From: Clavibacter michiganensis subsp. tessellarius
Lineage (GTDB): Bacteria; Actinomycetota; Actinomycetes; Actinomycetales; Microbacteriaceae
Assembly: GCF_021922985.1 (NCBI RefSeq)
Contig: NZ_CP040788.1
Coordinates: forward strand, 2,294,001-2,358,000
Direction of reading: 5' to 3'
DNA: 64,000 bases
A model generated the notes under the pieces. That model was not told the DNA's origin. It made no database searches and saw only the letters and a list, made by a program, of their open reading frames with translations. The position numbers were made by a program, and so were the translations under genes. Positions 26,276 to 34,494 of the stretch are shown piece after piece (within the stretch, counting starts at the first letter, position 1; each line of letters starts with the position of its first letter).

Positions 26276-27100
26276 ATGATCCTCGTCACCGGCGCCACGG
26301 GCCAGCTCTGCTCCGCCATCGTCCAGCTCCTCCGCGCGATGGGGGCCGACGCGATCGGCAGCAGCCGCTCCGGCGCCGACGGGATGCGGCGCATCGACCT
26401 CGACGATCCGGCGACGATCTCCTTCGCCGGCGTCGACACCCTGGTCCTCGTCTCGGCGGGCGAGGCCGAGGACGACGTGGTGACCGCGCGGCACGATGCC
26501 GCGATCACGGCGGCCGAGCGCGACGGCGTCGGGCACGTGATCTACACGAGCGTCGCGACGGACGGGGATCACCTCGCCTTCGCACTGGCGCACCGTTGGA
26601 CCGAGCGGCGCCTGGCCCGCAGCAGCGTGCCGTCGACCGTGCTGCGGAACGGCCTGTACGCGGAGCTGTTCGGTGCGCTGCTGACCTGGCGGGGATTGCG
26701 CCTGGAGTCGGCGTTCGGCGACGGCGCCCTCGCAGCGGTCGCGCGCGCCGATCTCGCAGAGGCGGCGGCCGTGGTCGCCCATTCGCCGCAGGCGCACGCG
26801 GGTCGCAGCTACGACCTCGTGGGAGAGCCCATCACCGCGGCCTCGGTGGCGGAGCGCGTGGGTGCGCCGCTCGACCGTCTCGACCTCGCCACCCGCCGCG
26901 CGTCCTACGACGGCGCCGGACTCAAGCCGTTCCAGCCGGCGATGCTCATGTCGATCCACACGGCCGTACGGCACGGGTTCCTCGCGGAGACGACCGGGGA
27001 TCTGGCGATGCTGCTCGGACGCGAGCCGGTGGATGCGGTGCAGGTGGCGGCGGATGCTGCGTCGGCCGCGCGACCGCCGTCCGATCGACCAGCCAGCTAG
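26276..27100 (+). CDS. NmrA-like NAD(P)H-binding oxidoreductase (QorB type)
   Basis: A 274-residue atypical short-chain dehydrogenase. The N-terminal [19 protein letters not shown] carries the TGATGxxG cofactor motif; no catalytic YxxxK is evident, as in NmrA and QorB quinone oxidoreductases. The substrate domain begins near residue 130 ([13 protein letters not shown]). ATG 26276 has GAGGTGG upstream. Divergent from HxlR, it may act in response to quinone or electrophile stress (inference). Regulatory rather than enzymatic function is possible in this family. Confidence 0.85.
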   Translation: MILVTGATGQLCSAIVQLLRAMGADAIGSSRSGADGMRRIDLDDPATISFAGVDTLVLVSAGEAEDDVVTARHDAAITAAERDGVGHVIYTSVATDGDHLAFALAHRWTERRLARSSVPSTVLRNGLYAELFGALLTWRGLRLESAFGDGALAAVARADLAEAAAVVAHSPQAHAGRSYDLVGEPITAASVAERVGAPLDRLDLATRRASYDGAGLKPFQPAMLMSIHTAVRHGFLAETTGDLAMLLGREPVDAVQVAADAASAARPPSDRPAS

Positions 27101-27109
27101 TCGGTGGGG

Positions 27110-27715
27110 CTACTCCCCCGACTGCCCCGCGTCCGTCACCGTCACGTCGGTGTGCACGAAGTTGAGGTGCGAGCGGGAGGCTGTGGGCCCGCGCTGGCCC
27201 TGGTAGCGGGAGGCGTACTCGCCGGATCCGTAGGGCTTCTCGGCGGGCGACGACAGGCGGAAGAAGCAGAGCTGGCCGATCTTCATCCCGGGCCAGAGCT
27301 TGATGGGCAGCGTCGCGACGTTCGACAGCTCCAACGTGACGTGGCCGGAGAACCCGGGGTCGATGAAGCCGGCGGTGGAGTGCGTGAGCAGGCCGAGGCG
27401 GCCGAGCGAGCTCTTGCCCTCGAGGCGCGCGGCGACGTCGTCCGGCAGCGTGACCAGCTCGAACGTCGACCCCAGGACGAACTCGCCCGGGTGCAGGATG
27501 AACGGCTCCCCCGGCTTCGACTCGATGAGGCGCGTCAGCTCGGGCTGATCCTCGGCGGGGTCGATGTAGGGGTACTTGTGGTTGTCGAACAGCCGGAAGA
27601 AGCGGTCGATGCGCACGTCGATGCTCGCGGGCTGCAGCATCCCGGGGTCGTAGGGGTCGAGGGCCACTCGTCCGGCGTCGAGCTCGGCGGTGATGTCACG
27701 GTCGGAGAGGAGCAC
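27110..27715 (-). CDS. dcd: dCTP deaminase
   Basis: A 201-residue dCTP deaminase. Family blocks are MLLSDRDI at the start, [11 protein letters not shown], the active site [23 protein letters not shown] and the C-terminal [19 protein letters not shown]. In Actinobacteria close relatives also hydrolyse dUTP, giving dUMP directly from dCTP; the sequence fits but does not prove this. GTG 27715 is preceded by TAGGCT at exactly 6 nt and no ribosome site, so leaderless translation is likely. It is followed on the other side by tRNA-Gly and a low-GC island. Confidence 0.95.
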   Translation of the reverse strand: MLLSDRDITAELDAGRVALDPYDPGMLQPASIDVRIDRFFRLFDNHKYPYIDPAEDQPELTRLIESKPGEPFILHPGEFVLGSTFELVTLPDDVAARLEGKSSLGRLGLLTHSTAGFIDPGFSGHVTLELSNVATLPIKLWPGMKIGQLCFFRLSSPAEKPYGSGEYASRYQGQRGPTASRSHLNFVHTDVTVTDAGQSGE

Positions 27716-27796
27716 GGCAGGAGCCTACCGGCGCGGGGTGGCGCCCGGCCGGACTCTTGCTAGGCTGTGGTCTCGAACCGGCCCCAGGCCGGTCGC

Positions 27797-27867
27797 GCGA
27801 GTGTAGTTCAATGGTAGAACTTCAGCTTCCCAAGCTGATAGCGCGGGTTCGATTCCCGTCACTCGCT
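27797..27867 (+). tRNA. tRNA-Gly (anticodon CCC)
   Basis: The 7-bp acceptor stem GCGAGTG / CACTCGC, D-loop TAGTTCAATGGTA, anticodon stem TCAGC / GCTGA with loop TTCCCAA (anticodon CCC), and T-arm CGGGTTCGATTCCCG fold completely. The discriminator is T, as in glycine tRNAs, and CCA is encoded at 27868-27870. Low-GC foreign DNA starts right behind its 3' end, a common integration site. Confidence 0.96.
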
Positions 27868-27923
27868 CCACATCTAATACTGGGCCACCAAGAGGCGGTC
27901 GCCGATCTACACCATCAAAGTCC

Positions 27924-30206
27924 TCATGCGCCGTGTACCAAATCTAGTACGCGCTGTCCATAAGTCGCGATCTCCTGCGCATTTGCAGGAGCCGTAGATG
28001 CATCAGGGTTGGTGTCGTGATGAAATTGGCTAGCAAAATCATTTAACTCACGTAGCTCGACTACATCACTTTTTGCATGCACGAGCACGCTTGGGGTCTG
28101 AGCTATGTCTATTTGATGAATGACACCACCGAGTGTGCCCCCATGTACCAAGGCACCGGGATATCGACGATGCAGAAACCCCTCGACAACGGGCCTTAAA
28201 GCCGTCGCGGCCGAACGAGGGTCAGTGCTGCGCCCAGCAACAAAATCGTTGACCGATCGGTAATTTGTATAATATTCCGACTCGCACTCGCGTTCCAGAT
28301 CTACGGGCGCAAATTCCGAATAGTCATCCGCTACTCGCTGAATTTGGACAGACTTCATTGCCCGATTCCGTATATCACTCTCGAGAGCCCGCTGTAAGTC
28401 GCGAAGGAACTCAGCATCATGCGCCAAAACAATTAGCTGATTACAAGCCGCGGCAATTTTAACAAGAATATTGATTGTATATTGGCGACGACTACGATCG
28501 AGGCTACTCATAGGATCGTCGACTACAACAATATTGTCCGCAATGCCCGGATCGGCCAGCATGGAGCTAACGAAGAAGGCGAAGGCCATTGTGCGCTTGT
28601 CTCCCTCACTCAGCGCAGTCGCAAATGAAGGCAATCCACCGGCCGCCTTGATAGCTTCACCCCGCAAGGTGATTCCGTAGTCCGTGCGAGCTTTGCCGCC
28701 GAGGTAGTTTGTCTTAAACTCATCAATTGCAAACGCTGCACCCAGCCGCCCAAGGTGGCCGTTTATTGCGACACGATAGCTTGCGAGGGTCGTCGCCATC
28801 AGCTGACTGAGAGTCGCTCGTGCATCTTTTCGCTCACGCTCAGCTTCTGTCAGATTAACTTCCGCTTGAGCCAAGCTCGTAAAAAGCGTCTTGATGTCCT
28901 GAGAGTGGCGCAGCTTTGCCCTCTCCATCTGCGACAGCTCCTCCCGGACTCTAGTGACATCCTCTTTGCCGAGCGTCTCCAAGTAAGTGGTGATGGATGC
29001 CACATGGGCAATAGTCATTTCGTTCATGTCTGAAACAACCTTGAGTACCTGGCTCCAAAGACGATTCGCTTCCTCTTTATCTCCTTGCGTACCAACGCGA
29101 TCGGAAGGAGCGAGGGCCTTCCTGCTTAGCAAGCTGAGAATCAGTTCGCGCAAATTTTCCAGGGAAGTCGATGCAAGCTCATCTAGGTCAGCGCCCACCC
29201 TTGAAAGCTGAACCAGGGGCGACCAGAGATCTATCCGTTCATTTACTAAAATTCTGTGTCGCTGAATATTCTCGAGCGTTGTTGGTGCAGTTATGTCAAC
29301 AAAGCTGGTGGTCTTACGATCAATTTCTGCACGGAGCGCTTTAAAGGCTTGATTGAAGTGGCTTTTGTACATCGCTATGAGCGACACATGCTCCGTCGAC
29401 TGGCCGCAAAAAGGGCAAAATTCATCTGCTGGATATGCCTGACCACGCGCAATCCAGTCGATGGCGCTGGTATCGTCAAGCCTCTCCACGTGCGCAGCCA
29501 CAGCGGTCTCCGCCTCCGCGTGGACTTCATCCAGAGTGGTAAATAGTGTCTCAAAAACGCCATCAATATCAACCTTGGGCTCAGTCAGGGCGGCCGGTAA
29601 GGGCTGACTTCTAATGACCTCCAGACGACTAGCTTCGTCCAAGCGCTTCTGCAACATCTTGGCTTTTACATCAAAGTCCTGAACTTCCGGAAGTGCCCGA
29701 AATACAGCTAAAGGCATTGGCGTGGAGCGCGCCTGAAGTTCTGTGCTCAGTTCTCGAATAGCTGCCGTTGCTTCCTGCTGCTTTTTTGCTGCATCAGCTT
29801 CGACTTCGCGTGCCGCCACCGCGGAGTCACCAAGAGCGAAGTCTAGGAGGTTTTTTCTGTGCTCCGCGGTGATCTCAGTGCCCGAATGTATATTTCGCGT
29901 TACGAAGGTCGAGTCGTAAACTTTAACTTCCGGGCGCCTTTGCGACCAAACTCCTTGCACATACTCGACTCGCAAGTTCGAACCAAATTGAAGCGACACG
30001 GCCGGCTGCACAGAGGCGTCAATAGTCACCCGCTCCTCTATATCCACTGCAATACCAGAAGATACCGAGCGAAGTATGCTGGCGAGCGTGGACTTACCCC
30101 GCCCGTTCTCTGCATAGACAAGCGAACATTGCGCAAACTTGTGCGCCCCAGCTCTTGACCGGTGGAATAATCCTACGCCGTCGATGCTATGGATTCGCTC
30201 TAGCAT
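27924..30206 (-). CDS. zinc-hook AAA ATPase of the PrrC/RloC (AAA_13) type
   Basis: A 760-residue SMC-like ATPase. Walker A is NGRGKST (34-40), the ABC signature LSEGDKRTMAF starts at 532, Walker B is VVVDDPMSSLD (560-570) and the H-loop LAHD is at 594-597. The intervening 380 residues are coiled coil broken by CPFCGQ (Cys264, Cys267), a zinc-hook-like motif. Behind the ATPase a roughly 130-residue C-terminal domain holds Arg671-x3-Glu675 and His729/His730, reminiscent of the Arg/Glu/His set of the PrrC anticodon nuclease, though spacing differs. ATG 30206 has GGAGGT upstream. Low GC suggests recent transfer. Likely phage-defence related; nuclease activity is inference. No restriction genes are adjacent. 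Confidence 0.8.
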   Translation of the reverse strand: MLERIHSIDGVGLFHRSRAGAHKFAQCSLVYAENGRGKSTLASILRSVSSGIAVDIEERVTIDASVQPAVSLQFGSNLRVEYVQGVWSQRRPEVKVYDSTFVTRNIHSGTEITAEHRKNLLDFALGDSAVAAREVEADAAKKQQEATAAIRELSTELQARSTPMPLAVFRALPEVQDFDVKAKMLQKRLDEASRLEVIRSQPLPAALTEPKVDIDGVFETLFTTLDEVHAEAETAVAAHVERLDDTSAIDWIARGQAYPADEFCPFCGQSTEHVSLIAMYKSHFNQAFKALRAEIDRKTTSFVDITAPTTLENIQRHRILVNERIDLWSPLVQLSRVGADLDELASTSLENLRELILSLLSRKALAPSDRVGTQGDKEEANRLWSQVLKVVSDMNEMTIAHVASITTYLETLGKEDVTRVREELSQMERAKLRHSQDIKTLFTSLAQAEVNLTEAERERKDARATLSQLMATTLASYRVAINGHLGRLGAAFAIDEFKTNYLGGKARTDYGITLRGEAIKAAGGLPSFATALSEGDKRTMAFAFFVSSMLADPGIADNIVVVDDPMSSLDRSRRQYTINILVKIAAACNQLIVLAHDAEFLRDLQRALESDIRNRAMKSVQIQRVADDYSEFAPVDLERECESEYYTNYRSVNDFVAGRSTDPRSAATALRPVVEGFLHRRYPGALVHGGTLGGVIHQIDIAQTPSVLVHAKSDVVELRELNDFASQFHHDTNPDASTAPANAQEIATYGQRVLDLVHGA

Positions 30207-30247
30207 GTGACCTCCCCGCCTACCTACTCAGAAGTGCCTTAAATAGT

Positions 30248-30358
30248 GTAAATCGATTTTACGATACCGTGGTACGAAGTCGCTTAGTACCCCGCATTTT
30301 GGGTACTTGACAAAAATGGCGCACTCTGTGGCATAAGTATGGGTCGTTTTGAGTGCGC
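30248..30358. promoter_or_regulatory. palindrome-rich divergent promoter region
   Basis: Four inverted repeats lie between the ATPase and the small plus-strand frame: GTAAATCGATTTTAC (30248-30262, imperfect), TACC-GT-GGTA (30265-30274), AGTACCC-N8-GGGTACT (30286-30307) and GCGCACTC-N23-GAGTGCGC (30320-30358). A -35-like TTGACA (30307-30312) overlaps the third repeat, with AT-rich CATAAGTA about 20 nt on as a possible -10. The dense operators suggest tight control of the island genes. Confidence 0.5.
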
Positions 30359-30402
30359 ACTAGCTGCGCCCATGATCGCCGAGCCGCTAGAGGAGGATTG
30401 AC

Positions 30403-30543
30403 GTGGCCGCGTCACCGAAGATTCAAAGCCGCGCGCAACGCGTTTGCTCACAGCTCAATAGATGGCGATCAGCGTGGAGACCATGCGAAGTGAGGGAGCT
30501 CGTTCTTGTCGCTTACGTGCGAGAATTCGGCGTCGACGTATAA
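30403..30543 (+). CDS. 46-residue hypothetical protein or remnant
   Basis: GTG 30403 follows a strong AGGAGG ribosome site (6 nt spacing) and opens a 46-codon frame ending TAA at 30543. The product is basic at first (AASPKIQSRAQRVCSQLNRW) and hydrophobic at its end (VRELVLVAYVREFGVDV). I do not recognise it. It lies downstream of a TTGACA promoter-like site and the palindromes at 30248-30358. It could be a small regulator, an antitoxin-like partner of the ATPase, or the start of a truncated gene. Confidence 0.4.
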   Translation: MAASPKIQSRAQRVCSQLNRWRSAWRPCEVRELVLVAYVREFGVDV

Positions 30544-30598
30544 AAGGACTGGCGCCTGCCACAAGCGACTCGGCGACGCAAGTCGCCTCCTACTGCGA

Positions 30599-31171
30599 TC
30601 AGAGGATCGCACTGCTGACCTCCGCCAAAAGCGACGCCATCCCCGCCTCCGCCGTCGCCGCATCGCCATCGCGGATCGCATGCGCCACCTGCTCGTGGGT
30701 GTCGAGCGCATGCGGCCGGGGCGTGCGCGGCATCAGCCCCTGGTGCGTGCGACCGCTGAGGACCTCTGTGATCACCTCGCGGAGGGCGCTGAACATGTCG
30801 TTGCCGCTGGCCTCGAGGATCAGGTGGTGGAACTCGATGTCGGCGGCGAGGAAGTCGACGAGGGCGCCGGCCTCGCCGAGGCGGCGGAGATCCACCGCGA
30901 GCTCGGCGATGCGCGTGCGCTGAGCAGCAGTCGCATTGCGCGCAGCGAGTGACGCCGCGACCGGCTCGACCGCGCGGCGCAGCTGAGTGAGGGAGCGGAA
31001 CTGGTCCGAGCGGCCGGGGCCGGTGAGGCGCCAGCGGATGATGCGCGGGTCGTAGACGTTCCAGCGGCCTGGGCCCTGCACCACGAGGCCCACGCGGCGC
31101 TTCGGCACGAGGAGGGCCATGGCGCCGAGTACGCGCAGCCGGGCCGGGGTGTTGTGTAGAAGGACCGCGAG
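30599..31171 (-). pseudogene. GntR/FadR-family regulator lacking its N-terminal DNA-binding half
   Basis: The reading frame gives an intact FCD effector domain (QLRRAVEPVAASLAARNAT through FHHLILEASGNDMFSALREV to HALDTHEQVAHAIRDGD) and the wing end of the GntR helix-turn-helix (RVLGAMALLVPKRRVGLVVQ). The first 40-50 residues of the winged helix, including the recognition helix, are missing; upstream sequence is not homologous to it and runs into the gntP promoter. Internal ATG at 31120. It is divergent from gntP and was presumably its regulator before a 5' deletion. Gene end at 30599 touches the island border. Confidence 0.65.
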
Positions 31172-31277
31172 CGGCCCCACCGCCGCCCGCCTAACGCAGG
31201 CACCGACGCCCCCCTCCCCGGCCGGGCGCCGCCGCACGCGACGCGATCCACGGATCCGCCCAGCCGAACGGAGCCCC

Positions 31278-32678
31278 ATGACCATCGAAGACTGGACGCA
31301 GACCCTCACCGCGGGTCCGCTCCTCCTGATCGCCGCGGGCGCCATCGTCGTGCTGCTGATCCTGATCATCGCGTTGCGCATCCACGCGTTCGTCGCCCTG
31401 ATCCTCGTGAGCCTCGTCACCGCGTTCGCCACCGGGATCCCGACCTCGCAGATCGTGACCGTGCTCGTCGGCAGCTTCGGATCCACGCTCGGCGCCGTCG
31501 CGCTGCTCGTGGGGCTCGGGGCGATGCTCGGGCGCCTGGTCGAGACCAGCGGCGGAGCGAAGGCGCTGGCCGACACCCTGATCCGCGTCTTCGGCGAGAA
31601 GCGCGCCCCGTTCGCGCTCGGGGTCGCGTCGCTGCTCTTCGGCTTCCCGATCTTCTTCGACGCCGGCCTCGTCGTGATGCTGCCCATCGTGTTCTCGGTG
31701 GCCCGGCGCCTCGGCGGCGGCGTGCTCCGCTACGGCCTCCCCGCGGCCGGAGCCTTCTCGGTGATGCACGTCTTCGTGCCGCCGCACCCCGGCCCCGTCG
31801 CGGCCAGCGAGTTCTTCGGCGCGAACGTCGGCATCGTGATCCTCGTGGGCCTCCTCGCCGCGATCCCCACCTGGTACGTCACCGCCTACCTCTTCGGCCT
31901 GTGGGTGGGGAAGAGGTTCGTGCTGCCGATCCCGACGCTGCTCGGCGAGGCCGACGAGCACGCCGAGTCGAACCCGCCGCGGTTCGGCACCGTGATCGCC
32001 GTGCTGCTGCTGCCGCTCGTCCTGATCTTCCTCAACACCGGCCTCAACGCCGCCTCCACCGGCGGGATCCTCCCCGAGGGCACGAGCGACCAGACCTGGT
32101 ACCAGGTGCTCCGCACGCTCGGCGAGACGCCCGTCGCGCTCCTCATCTCGCTGCTCGTCGCCGCGTTCGTGCTCGGCCGGCGCCGCGGGATCGACAAGGG
32201 CGCGCTCGAGAAGACGCTCGAGTCGGCGCTCGACCCGGTCTGCTCGGTGATCCTCATCACCGGCGCGGGCGGCATGTTCGGCGGCGTCCTCCGCACCAGC
32301 GGCATCGGCGACGCCCTCGCCGACGTGCTCGGCGACCTCGGCATCCCGATCATCGTGGCCGGGTTCCTCATCGCGGCGATCCTCCGTATCGCGCAGGGCT
32401 CCGCGACCGTCGCGCTCACCACGGCCGCGGGCCTCGTCTCCCCGGCGATCCTCGCGGGCGACTACAACGCGTTCCAGGTGGCGGCGCTCGTCGTGGCGGT
32501 CGCGGGCGGATCCGTGGTCGCGAGCCACGTGAACGACTCCGGCTTCTGGCTCGTCGGCCGCTTCTTCGAGATGGACGTGAAGACGACCCTCAAGACCTGG
32601 ACCGTGATGGAGACCGCGATCGGCGTGATGGGGTTCGCGATCGCGACGGCGGTGTTCGGGGTGGCGTCGGTGGTCTAG
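31278..32678 (+). CDS. gntP: GntP-family gluconate:H+ symporter
   Basis: A 466-residue inner-membrane transporter of the GntP family with 12-14 hydrophobic segments. Conserved stretches GLGAMLGRLVETSGGAKALA, FGFPIFFDAGLVVMLPI, HPGPVAASEFFGANVG and SHVNDSGFWLVGRFFEM mark the family; gluconate or a related sugar acid is the expected substrate. ATG 31278 has GGAG 5 nt upstream; the reading frame is open further upstream but without a ribosome site. No gluconate kinase is adjacent, and the divergent regulator is truncated, so expression may be deregulated. Confidence 0.92.
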   Translation: MTIEDWTQTLTAGPLLLIAAGAIVVLLILIIALRIHAFVALILVSLVTAFATGIPTSQIVTVLVGSFGSTLGAVALLVGLGAMLGRLVETSGGAKALADTLIRVFGEKRAPFALGVASLLFGFPIFFDAGLVVMLPIVFSVARRLGGGVLRYGLPAAGAFSVMHVFVPPHPGPVAASEFFGANVGIVILVGLLAAIPTWYVTAYLFGLWVGKRFVLPIPTLLGEADEHAESNPPRFGTVIAVLLLPLVLIFLNTGLNAASTGGILPEGTSDQTWYQVLRTLGETPVALLISLLVAAFVLGRRRGIDKGALEKTLESALDPVCSVILITGAGGMFGGVLRTSGIGDALADVLGDLGIPIIVAGFLIAAILRIAQGSATVALTTAAGLVSPAILAGDYNAFQVAALVVAVAGGSVVASHVNDSGFWLVGRFFEMDVKTTLKTWTVMETAIGVMGFAIATAVFGVASVV

Positions 32679-33250
32679 ACGCGGCCCTCGCCGCCGGCCC
32701 CGCGGCGCGTCCACGCGTCGCCCACACGGTCGAACAGGATCCGCGTGTGCCGCCGGTCGGGCGACCCCTGCCAGAACTCCACGTGCACTGGGCGGATGCG
32801 CCACAGCACCCAGTCGCCCGGATCCACGTCGGCGCGGGCCGCGGCCGAGCGCGCAGCCAGGTCGGCGGCGCTCTCCTCCGCGCTGGCCTCCTCGACGGAT
32901 CCGCGCACCCGCGCCGCGCGCACGATCGGCTGCCACCAGAACGCAAGCGCCGCCATCGGGGACGCCGCGAGCTGCGCGCCCTTGGCCGAGGAGCGCGTGC
33001 CCGCGAACGCCCAGCCGCGCGGGCCCACGTCCTTGAGGATCAGCGTGCGCGCGTCCGGCAGGCCGTCCGCGTCGACCGTCGCGAGCGTCGCGGCGTGCGG
33101 CTCGGGGACGCCCGCGTCGGCGGCGGCGGCGATCCAGGCGCGGAAGAGGTCGTCCGGGTCGTCGGGGATGGCGTCGAGGTCGAGCGGAGGGGCGGATCCG
33201 GTCAGCGAGGGCTGGGCGCGGAGCCAGCGGGCGAAGTCGTCGGAGGTCAT
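32675..33250 (-). CDS. pyridoxamine 5'-phosphate oxidase family flavoprotein
   Basis: A 191-residue split-barrel flavoprotein. The pattern AATLATVDADGLPDARTLILKDVG, the FMN loop GTRSSAKGAQLAASPMAALAFWWQPI and the C-terminal WRIRPVHVEFWQG are those of PNPOx enzymes, which oxidise pyridoxamine phosphate to PLP with FMN. Length is slightly short of PdxH, so a related phenazine- or F420-type role is possible. It is convergent with gntP and the two genes overlap by 4 nt within the palindrome TCTAGA, each using a TAG stop from opposite strands. Confidence 0.85.
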   Translation of the reverse strand: MTSDDFARWLRAQPSLTGSAPPLDLDAIPDDPDDLFRAWIAAAADAGVPEPHAATLATVDADGLPDARTLILKDVGPRGWAFAGTRSSAKGAQLAASPMAALAFWWQPIVRAARVRGSVEEASAEESAADLAARSAAARADVDPGDWVLWRIRPVHVEFWQGSPDRRHTRILFDRVGDAWTRRGAGGEGRV

Positions 33251-33308
33251 GGATCCAGTCTCGCGGGAGGTCGCGCGATGCTCCGGCTCGCGTCCTCGCG
33301 CTCCGGCG

Positions 33309-33554
33309 TCAGAGGCGGCGGCGGTCGTCCGCCGAGGCCGTCTCCGCGGCCGCCCGCTCCCGCGCCGCACGCGCGGCACGCACGCCCGTGAGCGTCGTCG
33401 CGACGGCGAAGGCGAGCCCGAGGACGAGCGCCAGCACGACCGCGACCGAGTCCGTGAGCATCTCCTGCCGACGCAGGCCCAGGACCACGAGGAGGAGCAC
33501 GATGCTCGCCACCGCCGTCACGGACGAGCGCTTGGTCGTGGTCATCCCGATCAT
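33309..33554 (-). CDS. small membrane protein
   Basis: An 81-residue protein with two predicted membrane helices (SVTAVASIVLLLVVLGL and TDSVAVVLALVLGLAFAVATTL) and a charged Ala/Arg/Glu-rich C-terminus. ATG 33554 or the ATG at 33545 (MTTTKRSS) could be used. No family recognised. It stands alone behind the PNPOx-like gene. Confidence 0.55.
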   Translation of the reverse strand: MIGMTTTKRSSVTAVASIVLLLVVLGLRRQEMLTDSVAVVLALVLGLAFAVATTLTGVRAARAARERAAAETASADDRRRL

Positions 33555-33711
33555 CGGATCATCCCCTGTTCATCGACGTTCCGGGCCATCATAGCGGCCA
33601 TTTCCACGCCTTGACTCCACGCCGACGATCATGGAATGCTGACGCCGATCCGAATGGACGGGAATGCGCAGGGGCGTATTCGGCACCGACATTCATGACG
33701 ACGGGGGAAGC

Positions 33712-34089
33712 ATGGAAGAGAATTCGAAGAGCCGTGGCATGCGTTTCTTCACGGGTGCCGCGGCAGCCGCGCTCGCGCTCACGGGACTGGCCGTCCTGCA
33801 CACCGCGACCGCCGCTCCGGCGAGCGCGTACGTGTGCGGATACAGCGTCGAGAACGAGGACTACAAGTCGCTCTGGTCGGTCGACCTGCCGATCGTCGGC
33901 ACGGTGGATCCGTTCGGCGGCACACGCCAGGTGGGGCACTACGGCAACTGCAGCAAGGGCAAGCAGCGCATCTCCGTGAGCACCGCATCCGGCAAGAAGT
34001 CGTACTGCGTGAAGCCCGGGGACACGCGGCTCGGCTTCACCCAGAACGGCAGCAAGGTGTCCGGCGCGGTCAAGACCGGGACCTGCTGA
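33712..34089 (+). CDS. small secreted Cys protein, first of a tandem pair (DUF6355-like)
   Basis: A 125-residue exported protein. Signal peptide: basic start (MEENSKSRGMRFF), hydrophobic core (TGAAAAALALTGLAVLHTATA), cleavage around APASA-YVCGY. The mature part of about 90 residues has four Cys, one in VCGYSV, one in YGNCSKG, one in SYCVKPGDTRLG and one at the penultimate position region (GTC end). The pattern CGY...C...CVxPGxTxLG recalls the DUF6355 family of small secreted actinobacterial proteins. ATG 33712 has a GGGGGA ribosome site. A paralogue follows 5 nt downstream. Function unknown. Confidence 0.75.
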   Translation: MEENSKSRGMRFFTGAAAAALALTGLAVLHTATAAPASAYVCGYSVENEDYKSLWSVDLPIVGTVDPFGGTRQVGHYGNCSKGKQRISVSTASGKKSYCVKPGDTRLGFTQNGSKVSGAVKTGTC

Positions 34090-34094
34090 GACCC

Positions 34095-34415
34095 ATGGGC
34101 ACCATGAGGAAGCTCGCGGCTTCGACCCTGCTGGCCTGCATGCTGGTCGGCGGATCGCTGGTCGCCGCGGCTCCCGCGCAGGCGGCGACGCCGTGCGGGT
34201 TCTACCCGATCACCACCGGCAGCCTCGGTGGCGGCGAGGACGGCCGCTACGAGAAGGCGACGTACAACAACTGCAAGTCCAAGCCGGCGAAGATCACCGT
34301 CCGGTACTACTACGCGAATCGCACCATGTGCGTCTCACCCGGCGAGACGACCCTCTACGCGAATCCTGCCCTCGGGGCTCTCGTGGGCGCGTCATGGACG
34401 AAGAAGTACTGCTGA
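34095..34415 (+). CDS. small secreted Cys protein, second of a tandem pair (DUF6355-like)
   Basis: A 106-residue exported paralogue of the preceding protein. Signal peptide MGTMRKLAASTLLACMLVGG with cleavage near APAQAA-TPCGF. The mature part repeats the same plan: CGFYP, YNNCKSKPAKITVRYYY, MCVSPGETTLYAN and a final KKYC. The four Cys fall at matching places, so both proteins probably share one disulfide-stabilised fold. The start is 5 nt behind the upstream stop, so the two are co-translated. Either ATG 34095 or 34104 can start it. Confidence 0.75.
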   Translation: MGTMRKLAASTLLACMLVGGSLVAAAPAQAATPCGFYPITTGSLGGGEDGRYEKATYNNCKSKPAKITVRYYYANRTMCVSPGETTLYANPALGALVGASWTKKYC

Positions 34416-34452
34416 TCGGAAGATGAGGGGCGATATCTCCCGACAGTGAGGA

Positions 34453-34494
34453 AATAGGGCCGTGGTGGGATTCCGATCCCGCTGCGGCCCTATT
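34453..34494. terminator. bidirectional hairpin overlapping the glycosylase stop
   Basis: The stem AATAGGGCCG / CGGCCCTATT encloses an inner GGGAT-TCCG-ATCCC hairpin. It terminates the secreted-protein pair from the left; on the minus strand it is followed by TATTTCC. The TAG stop of the DNA glycosylase (34490-34492) is part of the stem. Confidence 0.75.

Larger units (their letters stand above)
27871..30598. other. low-GC genomic island behind tRNA-Gly
   Basis: Base composition drops sharply at the 3' end of tRNA-Gly and recovers near 30560; line 28261-28320 is 45% GC against about 70% in flanking genes. No GGATCC, abundant elsewhere, is visible. The stretch carries the AAA ATPase gene, a palindrome-rich regulatory region and a 46-codon frame. 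No integrase or repeat of the tRNA end was found by eye, so the mode of insertion is open. Confidence 0.7.

Noticed and set aside
27797..30620. attR-like repeat of the tRNA-Gly 3' end bounding the first island
   Set aside because: I looked for GGTTCGATTCCCG and CACTCGC-type repeats up to 30620 and found none, and no integrase gene. The island border is therefore defined only by composition.
31191..32936. A 581-codon open frame antisense to gntP
   Set aside because: It is the mirror of a well-conserved transporter gene and its translation is almost only charged residues and Gly.
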